From assembly GCA_032622095.1 (NCBI GenBank), contig CP136064.1:189585794-189649793 (forward strand): 64,000 nucleotides of DNA. The letters run 5' to 3'. Origin of the DNA: Siphonodentalium dalli. Its lineage: Eukaryota > Mollusca > Scaphopoda > Gadilida > Siphonodentaliidae. Shown piece by piece: positions 12,419-25,744 of this stretch (within the stretch, counting starts at the first letter, position 1; every line of letters starts with the position of its first letter). A program made the position numbers and the translations under genes. Below the pieces are notes generated by a model. That model saw only the letters and a program-made list of their open reading frames with translations. It searched no databases and was not told where the DNA came from.

Positions 12419-13685
12419 GGCCAAAAAAAAAAGATGCTATGTTTCCGTACATCGACCGACCCTAAAAATAACCCGCCGACCCTAATCTTTTTATTGATAT
12501 TTTGAGAAAAAGTCAAAATTTTCTATAAAAAAAAAGGTTAAAAAAAGAAGAAAAAAATTCACTGTTTTTACCACTAATGCTCATAAATATTGATGAACAT
12601 TAGTGTGCAAAACACATGGTTTTTAACATATGCCTGTGAAAAGTGACCATGAAGTGACAGTTGTCTCAAAACCCCCAGGTGTGTGATGGGTTGTTGATTG
12701 ATGGGCATTAATTTTTCAATTTTAATTTCATGAGAGTGGATCTCATGCCTGCTTTACCTGTATGCCTTGCTTGGGACTTATGGAACATACTCATGGGTTC
12801 CAAATAAACATGCACGCATATTTATTATTTTCTTGAGAAATTTCCTCCCTGCACAGTGCTTATTTGAGTCTGCAAGTTTATTAATTTTGAGGCTATGAAA
12901 ATTGAAATCAGCACAAACTCAAGATTTCTTTATGATTCTGATACCAAATTGATGAGCTTATAACTTTATGCATGTACATATTCAAATATATGGCATACAT
13001 GTGAACATTTAAATATTGAATAAAACACTACATGACACATACTATGTTGATTCCTATGCTTGTTTGCTCAGAGTTTCCACTGTGCTATTATTAAATTTCA
13101 ATGGAATTTTTCCCCTGCACTATTATTTGGGCCCGCACTTTTATTTGGAGCCCGAGAGTACCGGTAGGAGCACTATCAACAGACATGGTGTGTGTATCTG
13201 TATATATACCTGTATAGAGGTTATCACCACATATGTTAGGGGTACAGCTACGGTTTCCAAAAACCAGGCATGCTAGGTTGGGTGTACTGGCTACCTCCAG
13301 ACAATCATATGTAGTTGTCACAATACAAGTAAGGTATAATGGCGGTATTATGGGTAAAATTCTTATAAAAGTTAGTGACATCAATTTCGTACCAAGTTTA
13401 TAGCCAAATTTATGAAAATGTGGTATGTGAATAATAAATAACATACTTAAGCATGAAGTAAGTTTGATCTTTCATCAATCTTAATGTCTATTTCCACTGT
13501 GTTTATCTAGTAATACTTTCCCCACAACACAAGTTGGCATTTTATGTGACTTCGGTCGAGGTAATTCAATATTTCTGCAGCTGGATAAAAAATATCAAAC
13601 TAAAATAAAAAAATAAAAATTCCCTACCTACCTACCCTAATTTTTTCACTCCGTTATCGGAAACATACAATCTTTTTTTTTTGCC
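12419..13685. mobile_element. PIF/Harbinger-like non-autonomous element (1.27 kb)
   Basis: Ends GGCCAAAAAAAAAAGATGC.. and its inverted partner (GGAAACATACAATC..GCC) share ~28 bp with few changes. TAA flanks both sides (12416-12418, 13686-13688) as a 3-bp target duplication. Just inside the ends lie CGACCGACCC..CGACCCTAA and CCTACCTACCCTAA. It is a relative of the 29508-31812 element. The superfamily is inferred from the TAA duplication and GGCC ends. Confidence 0.65.
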
Positions 13686-13688
13686 TAA

Positions 13689-15586
13689 TTAATAAAACCA
13701 TTATCTCGTCTATGCCAAAACTAAAAGTGTTCTATACTATAGAATCCTTTTCTAACTCGGTATGTTCAACTATGTTGAGTAAATATATATGTAATTCCCG
13801 ATGACACTTGTGTCGCTTGACAAATGGAAATGTGGTTTACCATCAAGACAAATTTGACAATGAGGTTCAGTCTTTTAGCGAAGTCCAAACACACGTAGTA
13901 CATAACTTTTGGAATTCGGCCAAGCAAGGACACCATGTATTTTTGGGCGGGTTTGAAGCCCCAATTAGAACTATACAATTGGTTTTAACCAATCGCAGTG
14001 AGTGGTTTCTTCTAGACGAGAAGACGGTGGTATCTTCGCCCATTTATTATTTTGATTGAGGGTGCATATATGTATCATTGTACTGAAGGAAGAGGCGTGG
14101 CATAACTGACATTCATATCGATCTATCACCTGATCAGTCGTCAATTCATTTGGTGAATTCTCTTGTAATAAATATTACGCAGGAAAGTCGGCGGGTTTGT
14201 GTAATATTGTGAGCGAAAGGGGGACATATTCTGGATTTTCATATTCCCCTAATTTCGTTAGTCGTTCTAAACTATGATGATTGAATATTGAAAAAATCAG
14301 GACACGGGGATTAATTGGAATTTAAATTTAAAACTTAAATAACTTGATTTAGGCTTGAGTTAAACTACTTGTTTGTATACGCTTATGATTGTCTGGCACC
14401 CACTGATTGCCGACGATATTACGATTATTTTAGTTTAGACGATATTACTGACGATATTGAAATTTTAACCGGGTATTGTCAATTAATCGGGAAACCGCCG
14501 AGCGCTAATGATATACAATTTTAAAGTCATGTTCTATCTCAAAGCAAGACTTGGACTTGTGTGTTATAAATATGTTAATCCCATTAAAGACCTACCCACC
14601 CACACCAGGTACTATACAGGTACATTGTAGAACGCCCCACGCACATGTTAGAGGGGAAATGATATATGCACAGCACCTAATTGTATACCATAGACTAGTG
14701 AACGTTCAGACAACCATGATTCAATATTAAGTGGAGGAATCTGGTACTTACAAAATCGTGTATAGTGTGTTCAGACGATTGCGATGTCATCGTAGATAAG
14801 GTTATGGTAGTCTGAATACATACTGTCTAATTACATTGACAGTATGAAGTTCCAAGAGCCTGTGACACATCGCGCAAGATCGCGACAGGAATAACGAAGA
14901 TCATATAGCCATTTATAGGCATATGCATCTATAAATACGCTAACGCCGCATATCATTATCATCAGTGGCATTTAATCTCAAAGAATATTCAAACAAACCA
15001 TGTGTTTTTCTGTTTGTATCTTGGAAGAAATAACTTGATTAAAACCTACACATTCCGAGAGGATGCGTTCAGCCATATTTTGGGCGGAGGAACCCTTGAC
15101 AACTGGTTCAGGCATGCGCAGTCAATGCGTAACAGAGCAATTTAATAAGATGTTAAATTAACTTTAAAATTTCTATCCCCATGAAAATATCATTCACTTT
15201 ATCTCCCAGTTGGCTATATAATTCCAATATGACGTGTACACGCTCTTTAAACTGGTTTAAGTCTTCAGTTGACTTTAATTCATTGTCTAAATCATCAATT
15301 CCAAACTTTATCTACGCTAAATATAAAAGTGTCAGTTGATGGTATAATACACTCACCCGACTGTAGCGGGTTTGGTGTGTATGTTGGGTGTGTTAATATG
15401 TATAAAATTTGATGCCAAGAATTGGGGTTGGCCTTTATATAGTGACATTTGTGAACAAGTTTCGAAGTAGTGAAGTGAAATTTTGTTCTCAATGGAAACC
15501 AACTTAATTTTATTCCGTGATCAAAATAAATTTTACTTCAGTTCTACCTGGATGCAAAGAAAGTTAGTTATACAGCATCCAATCAT
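13689..15586. other. no recognised gene
   Basis: Unique-looking AT-rich sequence. GGCTGGACGATATTA at 12131 and GCCGACGATATTACGA at 14409 may be remnants of one repeat, but boundaries could not be fixed. Open frames at 13.8-14.1 kb on both strands show no family resemblance. Confidence 0.45.
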
Positions 15587-15590
15587 TTAA

Positions 15591-15990
15591 AGGTACTGAA
15601 TCTGATCACACGATTCCCATACAACAACAACGACATTTCTTCAATATATGCTTGAATTATCAGAACCGATTAATTACAACAAACTATTGCTAACCGCTGT
15701 CAATTATGATAAATAATTTCCCAAAACGTGTTATTTATCAACACTGTGTTCAACGAAATACGACCGTATAATGACGACATTTGACCGTATTACCACTTGA
15801 TTTTAGATTTATCCATCTTTATCCGCAATTTGGTCCGAAACCGTCTTCTCGTCGACTAAAAGTACCGGTGGTGAAAAAAAAATATTCAAAAATCGATATC
15901 TGATCACTGAGCTTTCATGGGTTGATTCGTCCACTCGAATCAAATATTTGCGAGCGATGTCTCCGATGACCTGTATACGTCCCTACCAGA
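15591..15990. mobile_element. TTAA-flanked MITE family 1, degraded copy
   Basis: TTAA at 15587-15590 is followed by AGGTACTGAATCTG. The interior shares GTTATTTATCAACA, CTTGATTTTAGA.TTATCCATC and AAAAATCGATATCTGATCAC with the copies at 27605, 28720 and 32117. The right end is lost. It also preserves the undisrupted target site of the element inserted at 32279. Confidence 0.65.
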
Positions 15991-18347
15991 ATATAATGAA
16001 CATCAACATTCACAAGTCATTTGCAAATTACTGCTACTAGTATGTGGCAAATCCGTTGGGATTTTAAGCGTTTTTGTACTAAATATCAATTGACTATTAG
16101 TTCCTTAAGGACATAGGCTACTTATTAAACTAAATTATATGAAAATTTCCCACTAATTAATAAGAATGTTTCTGCACTTTATTGTATTATTTGTTTCATC
16201 TGTCTGTTTTCTGCTTTTATTTTCTGAACATCGTTTCAAATTATTAATAGACTATTCCAATGTATATTTTTATTACTGGACGGAAGAATCAGTTTAGTAT
16301 AGAAAGGGTTACAGAAAAAATATGATATCTTCAATATACGCGAACATAAGTATGATCCTTCCGTCTGTTTTGAAGCAATACACTATATTAAGTTTTTAAC
16401 CATGCATCGTTGATAATACTTGTGCATTGACATATCTGCATTATTAGTGGCAATAATGAACAACGAAGTGAAACACATATAGCCTACATATTAATTTATT
16501 TGGTACGTAATTATATAAAACTAACTCGTGTGTTTTTGGAAACATCCTATATATTGATATTAAATGAATTTGGAATATTTTCACCAAATTGAACATGCAA
16601 TAGCACACGGCACAGTCGTTCAGACGATTCGTCGACCAATTTAACGATCCAGTGGATTATGATAATAAACATAATAATAAAATAATATTTATTATATATT
16701 ATTATCCTGCCGATATATATACGGGGTACATATATACGCTAGTATTTCCAAAATGTAATACATATATGCATACACCCTCACAGGCACACCCCATCCCCCC
16801 CCCCCCCCACACATATATTTATTCACTTTTATCCTCGATGTGAAAATGTTCGGACCAATTGTCTCAGCATGAATATTGTCTACAGTACGACTGTGTGATT
16901 TTAATTGCAAATGATGTCCAACTCTATGGAAATATATTCTTATTGTTACAGCAATTAGAAATGCATATATAGGCAGGTCTTGACAGTTTACACTGGCAGT
17001 TAGTGTTACCCCTATGACTATTTGGTAGATACAATCCGGCTAGCGCACGAGATCCATAGTCATGGGGCACATGAGTTTCTATGGATTTCCCATAGGGATG
17101 AATCAACAACACATACAACTGGGTGCAGTTCTAGATCGTTCAATCTTTACCAAAATGTATACAAATGGAGTGTATGTATGGAGAAAATGAAGAAATGAAG
17201 CCCTAAAACGAGACAATAACATATTCTTAATGTCTGCCCTATGCTTTACGTAACAGCTATTAATACATGTAATTATGACCATTCTGTACTAATTAAACTA
17301 AATGACATAATACACAGCAACACTATATGCTCCAACCGAGAGACTTTAAAGGAATTAGTCTGTCAAAAAAAATAAAAAATATCGTCATAATACTAATAAT
17401 ATATGTCTAACAGACCCATTTCGCCCAGCAAATTCAAAATCGAGCAGAGAGTATTTTTATTATTATGATATTTAAAAAATCGCGGAAATATCCGAAGTGC
17501 GATCACATGACCACACCGCGGTCATCTGCATAGACACATACCGGTGACAGCAGTGGGTGGAGCTTGAAATAATTCCGCCAATCGCGAAACGAGTTGATAA
17601 ATTACGTAAAAAATATTTGGCCGTTTAATTACCAAGGCATTTACGATCACGGAATAAAACTGTTTGAATGTGCCGAATTATTCGCTATAATGTTGAATCA
17701 TTCGCAAGAATGTTGAATTATATAACGAATAATGATGGCTAAAATGCACTTTGAGGCGATAAAAGTTGTGTGAAATGAGATTCATTTATGCGGAAATGCA
17801 ATTAGCGGGCGGAATTTCGTGCGAAACTAATTTAATTGTTTCTGAAAGAATACAAGTTAGGCCATATAACTTCTTCTTCGTTGTATACATTTCGGATGCT
17901 ATAGTTTACGCACTAGTGTCATTCCGTTGTGCGCTATATACAAATGGGGTGTGACTAAAAGGGTGGTGATGGCTTATATGGCTTATATTCGTCATAATAA
18001 TGTTCCTGTCTGTTTCTTCACACGAAACATTTTGTGTGGAAAAGTGCACGACTGTGAACAGCCTTGCTAAAATCCTTCCAATCCAGATCGATAAGTGCGT
18101 AAACATAATAATTCACTCGAATACACCACTGACTGTCGAAATTACAATAATTATTAATTAGGCTGCAGTTTGGCATAACGACATTTTTTTTTAATTGAAG
18201 GCTAGTCTGGCATTGTTTTTAACTTTGTGCTTGTTGTTCGATATTCGTTTTTTTTTTCGTTTTATTTTACGTTTTGATGGCAGATATCGACTTTTTCTAG
18301 AGAGGATTTTTTAATTGTTAGCCTAGAAAAAATCCAATGGTTGCCTC
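15991..18347. other. no recognised gene
   Basis: AT-rich sequence with a TA/TATG-rich patch (16660-16760), a C-run (16795-16809) and a lone TATAGAAAGGGTTA transposon end at 16301. Nothing codes recognisably. Confidence 0.5.
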
Positions 18348-18535
18348 TAATAAAGAGCGTCCATGTTTTCGTCACGGCATAAACAATAAAGAGCGTTTTC
18401 AATTATGAACGTGCTCTATTTCGATATGTCATGGGTTATTTTGTATGTGGTGTATTGTGACATTTAGATATAAAGAGCATCCATGCTTCCTTCTCCCAAA
18501 AGCGATAGACAATAAAGAGCGTTCTAAATTACGCG
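18348..18535. repeat. direct duplication with ATAAAGAGCGT words
   Basis: ATAAAGAGCGTCCATG.., AATAAAGAGCGTTTTCAAT, ATAAAGAGCATCCATGC and AATAAAGAGCGTTCTAAAT form two ~65-bp direct copies about 120 bp apart. Its nature is unknown. Confidence 0.6.
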
Positions 18536-18701
18536 CCGTGTTGTCTTTTTGGTGGTAATTCATAATGGATAGCTAGCGCGCCCACAATGGAACATACTAC
18601 ATCTACTAGGCATCTTGGCATATGTGGAGATGACAGATACTCCTGATATTTATATCGAAAGTAAAACAAACATAAAAACAAAAACGCCGAAATAGAGTTA
18701 A

Positions 18702-19317
18702 AGGGGTACTGTACACAGAGATAGGCTATTTACTCCCATTGACATAACTTTCAAGTTAGATTGTGTTCGTGTTATATGAGTTTCGTATAAACCTAATTTA
18801 GCGACGAACATGTTGATTCTGGAAATAAAAATATTACGATTTCAAACTACGCGCCATGTTTTTGACCTTCACCGGAGAAGACGCAGGTTGCAGGATGAAC
18901 AGGAAGTTCAATTGATGCCTGTAATCTCTTCCACCGAACAATTTCACCCCCTATAAAATTACGCTTTATGAATCTTGTTTCTTCTCTTTTTTCCCCAAAT
19001 TGGTTATAGCGGGACTTCCTTTTGCATGTAACATGTTTTGTTCGCAACTCAATAATGTTCGTCGTAAACAGCCGTTGATAAAAGACACCCAACATGTGAG
19101 ATTTCAAGAACGGTAACTCGTAATGGCATAATTCGCCATTTTATGACTCCAGCCATAAATTTATATTAAATAATTCAATTTGACTTTTATGATAGCCTGT
19201 TAACCGGAACGTTTTCAGTAGACATCGTCGACTCAAATACGTTATTTTAAAATATAATATTGATATTAGATCGCAATTGTTACCGGGAATTTATTGAAAT
19301 TGGCGTACAGTACCCCT
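18702..19317. mobile_element. TTAA-flanked MITE family 2 (616 bp)
   Basis: Inverted ends AGGGGTACTGTAC and GTACAGTACCCCT sit between TTAA (18698-18701) and TTAA (19318-19321). The interior has no recognisable gene. Confidence 0.8.
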
Positions 19318-19321
19318 TTAA

Positions 19322-21511
19322 CATTCAGTCCAGTGTTTGTATAACATTTGGGGGCTTCTTATTCCAGGTGAATGGGATCCTCTGCCCTTTATATTCACTT
19401 TGTATTGGGGTATTTTACAGTGCAAACAAGTTCGCGACTGACACTGGTGATTAGTCACTGGGTGATTTCAAATCACCGAGTGAATACTACTATCTATTCA
19501 CCGGCATGTTATTAATGACTACAAAAAACAACCATTCTAGGCGCTACTTTGTTCACATAGTTATTGTCTTCTATTCCAGATAAATGACCAAAGCGCCCAC
19601 ACTATCTGTATTAATTAGATAACACATTGAATAGCGACGTAATCTATACACCAAACGCGCACATACGACTGCGCATTTTAGTATCGGCTGACTTACGATT
19701 ACGTCATCGTAGTCAGCATAATACACTCCGGCTTCGAATCTGTGTTTTTAATTTGTTCTCCCACAACTACGTCACTCGTAGTTTAGTCACGGAAATCTCC
19801 GGATACCGGTGGCTGTATTATTTATTTATTTTACGGGTTATTTATTATGCGATCGGAATGGGACTTGGATCATTTTAATCACAACAGGGAGGGCTTTCCG
19901 ATTGCGTTTTGTAGTTTCTAGATCGGATAAATCCTTTAATATCTACTTGTTTCTTTAACATTTCGAGAGTTAGAACTTCATTATTTTATAATATACAACA
20001 CTAAATGAACATATGACACATATAACAATTATGACTGGCTGGACTTATGTTGTCTTTGAATACCTTATTATTTTACCTTTAAATAAGTGTTCAAACCACT
20101 TTAGAGCTATAGTACTTATTTACTTTTACCACTTAATTGACATACCACAACTTTATTATTAATATTAGATTGAATATTAATATAAATTGTACTTACCATT
20201 TCGGAATGATTTGAGCTTTTATTATTTAAACATATATTTTATGGGCACATATTTTAGCGTGCTTCCTCCCCAAAGATATTTACGGGAAGAAAGTACCATT
20301 CTAAATCCCGGGGATTATAATTAGATTATTAAAACTTATTTAGAACTGGGCTTGTTTACTTTTTAAATGGGATTCACTTAGGCCTACCAAGTATAGAGCA
20401 TAATTAGAAGGACTACACAGAGTGGCGGGAAAGATATTAAAGGTACATACTAACCTGAGTATGGGTTTTAACCCCGCCACATTAGTATAGTGGACACCTC
20501 GTAAATCTTACAGCCACTGGGCACGTCACTGCTATATAGCTTACACGTTGGTTATTAATTACTACCAGTTCTGAAACACCCATCCGTGTTCGCAAGACTT
20601 TATTCAGTTAAATGTGTTTATAATAATATATACATGAACTAGATCCCATCAACATTTCGGACCATATTCGGATCATAACGTCGGACTTAACTTTAGGATT
20701 CTCTTAAAACACATCACACCGCGGGCCAGCCTTAATTTTAAGACCATCTTATTAGTTAAGACCTTGTTCGTATGTTCGTAAAACGCATTTACGACTGAAG
20801 TTTGAACTTATGACCATCTTAAGTCGCAACTATGTCATAAGTTGCCTTCATGAAACTGGGTCCCTGAAAAACTGAGGGGAGTATTCGAATTCACTTTAAA
20901 CTTGAACACCAAGTAACCCCGTTTTTGTGTTTGAGACAAAACATTTAAGTCACATGTCGTCTCTATCTTTTATCCGCTATTTGGCATTGCCTTTGTTCCG
21001 CCTCCGATTCCGGATTTTGTGTTGTGCATCAACCGATACAACTTCCGCAGAAATATTGGGCCGTGTTACTTTTAAAATTAGACGGTAAAAAATGGATTTT
21101 TGTTAAATAAACACACTAAATGCAGTGGAACTTGATGTTCGTCACCTATTATGGCAAAACGTTAGGTATTTCAAGGTAACTACCGCTCGGATTTCAACAG
21201 AATGCCTGATATTTATGTTTAATGAACCAATATATATCTCGACGGGAAAGAACTGACAAACAACTCCAGGCGTAATATGACAATAATGGAGACCCCAGGC
21301 TAAGGTTATGGTGGGTTATTCCACATGATTGACAATGCTACGATCTTTCAATCTACAATTTTTAGGCACACATGACTGATTCTGTCGCAAGTGGAGGTAC
21401 ATGTATCCAAGGTACGCCACCATTTCGCATCTAAAATCAAACAGTGCTTGATATTAATTGTGTACTTCAACTACTTGCGATCTTGTCGACAATGTCGTGA
21501 GCATGAGGCCA
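19322..21511. other. no recognised gene
   Basis: AT-rich sequence without recognisable exons or transposon ends. A GTAAGT donor-like word on the minus strand near 20190 has no supporting acceptor and frame. Confidence 0.5.
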
Positions 21512-21519
21512 TTGAGGGC

Positions 21520-23376
21520 GGGTCGGGGTCGATTCGGTCCAGGGCTGTTTCGGCCGGGCTTGTTCGGCCGGGCTTGTTCGGCCCATGGTTTGGGCCGAAC
21601 AGTCTCACCTAAAAATGTTTTTATCAGTAGGATATTTGGATGTTTATATATATTTATCTTTTGTATGTTATTTTATTATTATAATAAAGCGTTTAATATT
21701 TTGATTAAAGTGTATAAAAGGGTAGCATTGCTCTAATTTATATTATATATATTGATCTTATGATTTGATTTAATATTCTTACCTGTGATTTGTCTGTGAG
21801 AAAGATGATAATAAAGTTGTAGATACATGTATATGTTACTATATAGATTGGTACATGTATCTACCTTTTTACACTCAGAACGGCTTCCGGCATGTTTGTT
21901 TGGACAAGATAAAACGGTGATTGATCTGAGTTGAGAATCACTCAGTTGGTGAGTTGAGACCACAGTTGTTGGAAACTTGTCAAAAAACTCGAAAAGAGAT
22001 GTCACCACCCCTACTTATTAATATAATTGACAAGTAGGGAAAGCTTCTGAGCCCACCCATCTCCCATCAAACCATGTCACTGCTCGTTTCGTGTTCAATT
22101 GCAACAATAAAAACATTAATTTCAGAAAAGTATCACAACCTAGTAATAAAACACATATTTCTTGTCATGTTTACCGTAAGTGCAGTAGAAAATTATCACT
22201 TTATAATTACTTTTATCGTATACATCTTCCCAAAATAACTGTGCAACTCTGGACTGCCAATTCCACGAGTCGCCATCCGAGAGTCAAGGGCAGATAATTT
22301 CCAATGCTATTATCTGCGCTTGACTCTCGGATGGCGACTCGTGGAATCAGCGAGCCGCTGTTGTTTGGGAAGTTGTATGCGATAAAAGTAATTATAAAGT
22401 GATAATTTTCTACTGCACTTACGGTAAACATGAAAAGAAATATATGTTTTATTACTAGGATGTGATACTTTTCTGAAATTAATGTTTTTATTGTTGCAAT
22501 TGAACACAAAACAAGCGGTGACATGGTTTGTTGGGAGATGAGTGGGCTCAGTATCTTTCCATACTTCTCAATTATATTAATAAGTAGGGGTGGTGATATC
22601 TCTTTTCGGGTTTTTTGACAAGTTTCCAACAACTGTGGTTGAGACTTGTTCATGCAATCACAACATTAACATTAATTTATTCCATGAGAGGACTTTAAAA
22701 AAAGTATTTTGCTTGTTGTCCAATCCTCTTCATAAATATATATATTTCTTCATGTATATTGTGTTTGTGTCATATGTTTGATTTGTTGAAATAAATATTG
22801 TTTACACCAATTAGCGAATGGTGCATATTTGACCACCAAGTCAGAACAAATAACCACATCGAAGGTGAGAATCATTATCCATTTAAAGAACATATATACT
22901 AATATATAATAAAAATATTAAAACTACAAAAGTACAAATTTAATGAAATTTCTTCCTCTTCACCATATTTTTATTGAACTACAAGACCTACGCAAAGAAG
23001 AAGAACAAAGAAGAAGGCCTACGCAATGTTTTAATCTTTATAAATAAATAATGTATTGACTGATTTTTCCATGTTTTATCTTGTTTTTAATCATTAAATA
23101 ACCAGATGTTTTATCATGTAAACTGTATATATTTACTGTTTTAACTTTTTTTTAATCAATAAATGTTCATATCTTTCATCATATATTCACGTTATTGTTC
23201 GAATTTGTTGCAGTGTTAATTAACATGCCGTCCAATTAACACCCACACTACCTAATTACCCGAATTGAATAGGGGCCGAACAAGCCCGGCCGAACGAGCC
23301 CGGCCGAAAGAGCCCTGGACTGAAAAGTCCAAGACCGAAAGAGCCCTGGACCGAATCGACCCGCTCCCTTGAGAAG
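21520..23376. mobile_element. DNA transposon with tandem-array inverted ends and giant internal hairpin
   Basis: The left end carries GATTCGGTCCAGGGCTG followed by repeats of GGGCTTGTTCGGCC (21541-21600). The right end (23274-23365) carries the same arrays in reverse. An 8-bp direct repeat TTGAGGGC lies at 21512-21519 and 23377-23384 and may be the target duplication, though the outermost bases of the two ends differ in length. A ~345-bp inverted repeat lies inside (21955-22645). No transposase is visible. Confidence 0.7.
21955..22645. repeat. ~345-bp near-perfect inverted repeat (hairpin)
   Basis: The left arm (21955-22298) and right arm (22309-22645) are reverse complements with occasional changes, around a 10-base spacer (TTCCAATGCT). 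Landmarks are CCACAGTTGTTGGAAACTTG at the base and ACGAGTCGCCATCCGAGAGT near the tip. Both arms contain the same short open frame (MFNCNNKNINFRKVS...), a product of the duplication rather than a gene. Confidence 0.9.
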
Positions 23377-24489
23377 TTGAGGGCCATGAAGCGTCAGACT
23401 GAGCAGTCCAACCACAGTCCTAGGAATCACTGTCCATGTAATATTAAATTTTATTAAAATATAACAAATAGATCTAGATACATTACCTCCACTATACAGA
23501 TAACAGGTGCAGTTAGGCAACTTCAGATTTTGTTATTATGTAAACAATCATCTCATTGGCTAGAGACCACCCCCTGTGCTCTATCACTAAAACGAACAAT
23601 TGGATTTTTCGTTCGAAAAAATTGCATCTATCTCCCCACAATTGACATGTGACAATTAAGTTAATTGTTCTTAATGCGCTCGTTGGGTCATATCAACTCT
23701 ACCTGGTCTGAGTTGTACATAAATCGTGATTTTCCATCCAAATATCAGCATAAATTCACATTTATTGAATTGTTGAAAATCATTTTTAATGACGCAGGTA
23801 GTGTCTCTATTCAGTTCCTTATTACAATTACTTATCTAAAATTTGCAGCCAATCCCAGTACAAGTTATCTCCCATTGCCGCTCTTGGGATGAGGAGCAAA
23901 ACGGGAGCTTGGAATATAAAATTTGCTTTCACATCTCAAGGTATCAACCACCCCTAGGGCCCTACTTGAAAATATATAGATACCGGTATATTAGTTTGAG
24001 ATGATAATTTCTACATTTCTCTAGTAATGAGAATGAGTTAAAATGTGCACTTAGTAGTGTACAGCAGAGCCAGTTTTACCACACCCGACGTCTGTTTACT
24101 CACATCCGTAATCCCTTTTATTCGGATTATCACCGGGTGCGAATAAGTAAAATGGTATTTATAGAATGGATATGTTTTTCCAAAATCGTAAAGAATTCCA
24201 CCGAGTTTGCACCTGAAGGAATATTCGAGTAACTAACAGCTATTTTCTCGTAAGTGGGTAAAGATACTAACAATCTGAATACACCCATCGTTTCAAGAAA
24301 AAAATACGGAATATGATGATATAAACTCAAAATTCGCGAATGTTTGTGTGGCATAAAAATGTGTACTCTGTATTTTATTGCAAATCATCTGCCAATGAAA
24401 ATGCAGTTTACAAAAATTTTTACTTGCCAAACTGGTCTATATATTAATATAATAACTAACTATAATATATTGATTCAATATTATTAAAT

Positions 24490-24910
24490 AATCACAACCC
24501 GAAAGGGTTGTTTTACGGTATTGCGTAAATGACGCAAGTATAGTTGTGACGTCAGTAATTTCTATACCCCATCAACATGAAAAAATTGTTTTTACATCCG
24601 GGCGATTCAGACCTATGGGGCCTATGGTGGGCGCCATGTTGGAATAGAATTGACAAATTAATAAAACGAATTTATTTTACTTCTTCGATCAGCCTCCCCA
24701 TAGCAACACTATTAAATTTGAAACACAAAATCAACCTTATTCAAAATTAAATGCTTAATGTGGATTTAGCTGACACGGGCGCATAGCATTCGGCAAACCT
24801 CGACAGATTCCGTACCGTTAAAGTTTGAAAATTACGTCCCCTGGCAAGCCATAGCAACGTTAATTGGAAATGATGACGTATTTTCTTTACAAGATGGTGG
24901 CGCTCTTTTA
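24490..24910. promoter_or_regulatory. possible CpG-containing promoter with bZIP-like sites
   Basis: The segment has a CRE (TGACGTCA) at 24547-24554, TTGCGTAAATGACGCAA just before it and a CAACCCGAAAGGGTTG hairpin. GGCGCCATGTTGG (24630) and CAAGATGGTGGCGCTC (24891) are YY1/initiator-like words. No transcript can be assigned. It could belong to the undiscovered 5' end of the TTI2-like gene or to nothing. Confidence 0.25.
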
Positions 24911-25744
24911 TTTGCAAAATTTGAAACTGAATTGCTTGTTATCGCTCGTATTTTAAATGTACAACGGTATCACCGCACGTAGGCGTTAAGAACAAACGAG
25001 AAAACACAAGCGAAGATAGCACAACGAGCCCATTACTGGAATGACTTTGATGTCAAAGCAGTCAAAAGAAGAAGAATAACAACAACAACTTGTTTTGAAC
25101 TTGGAACTTGAAGTTTAAAACTGAAAATCAGTCAGTCGGAAAAAGAAACTCAATGACGAATCTGTGACTGAAAAAAAATATGAAAATGAAGGTCACTGGA
25201 GTGAAATGTGGACTGGTCTGTGCAGACTGATCACCACCGCGATTTGACTTGTTCTGTTATTTAGTGATTACAGATTAGTAAATTTAGTTATCAGCTCAGC
25301 CTCACCCACTCAGTGACTCACTGTGAATGTGACTCAGGTCAAAATTCAATTCTAGCCATCTACAGAGCAGTCAACACACAGATGTAACAAACATGTAAAA
25401 CCCAGTGAATTGGTGACTAACAAAGTGAGTCGTTTATCTTCTTGTTGAGCGAAGGAAAAGAAGAATATCTCCCAATCCCAACTGGTCTCGGCACACTGCA
25501 GAGTTCATGCGCAGTGACTGGTGAGAGGATATGCTTCTGGGCCAACTTTCCATCTGTGTGTATGAATTCTGTTTCCTGTGATGGACACATCAAGTTAAAT
25601 ATAATAATTATAATGCACGGTGATAAGTTTTAGCATTCTCACAGTCACATATTAAATAATTCATGATTTTAACACTGTGTTCTCGATTTAGACCTTATAA
25701 AGCATTAAGCGGGAGCTTGACCAGCATGGCTAGCATATATATTA

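Noticed and set aside
13091-13444. 117-codon minus-strand frame
   Set aside because: Inside the PIF/Harbinger-like element, low similarity to anything, no splice signals or codon pattern.
13766-14059. Open frames on both strands at 13.8-14.1 kb
   Set aside because: Overlapping frames on opposite strands with no recognisable domain; more likely repeat-derived.
22091-22653. Open frames of 65-146 codons on both strands
   Set aside because: They lie in both arms of the large inverted repeat and mirror each other; no similarity was recognised.
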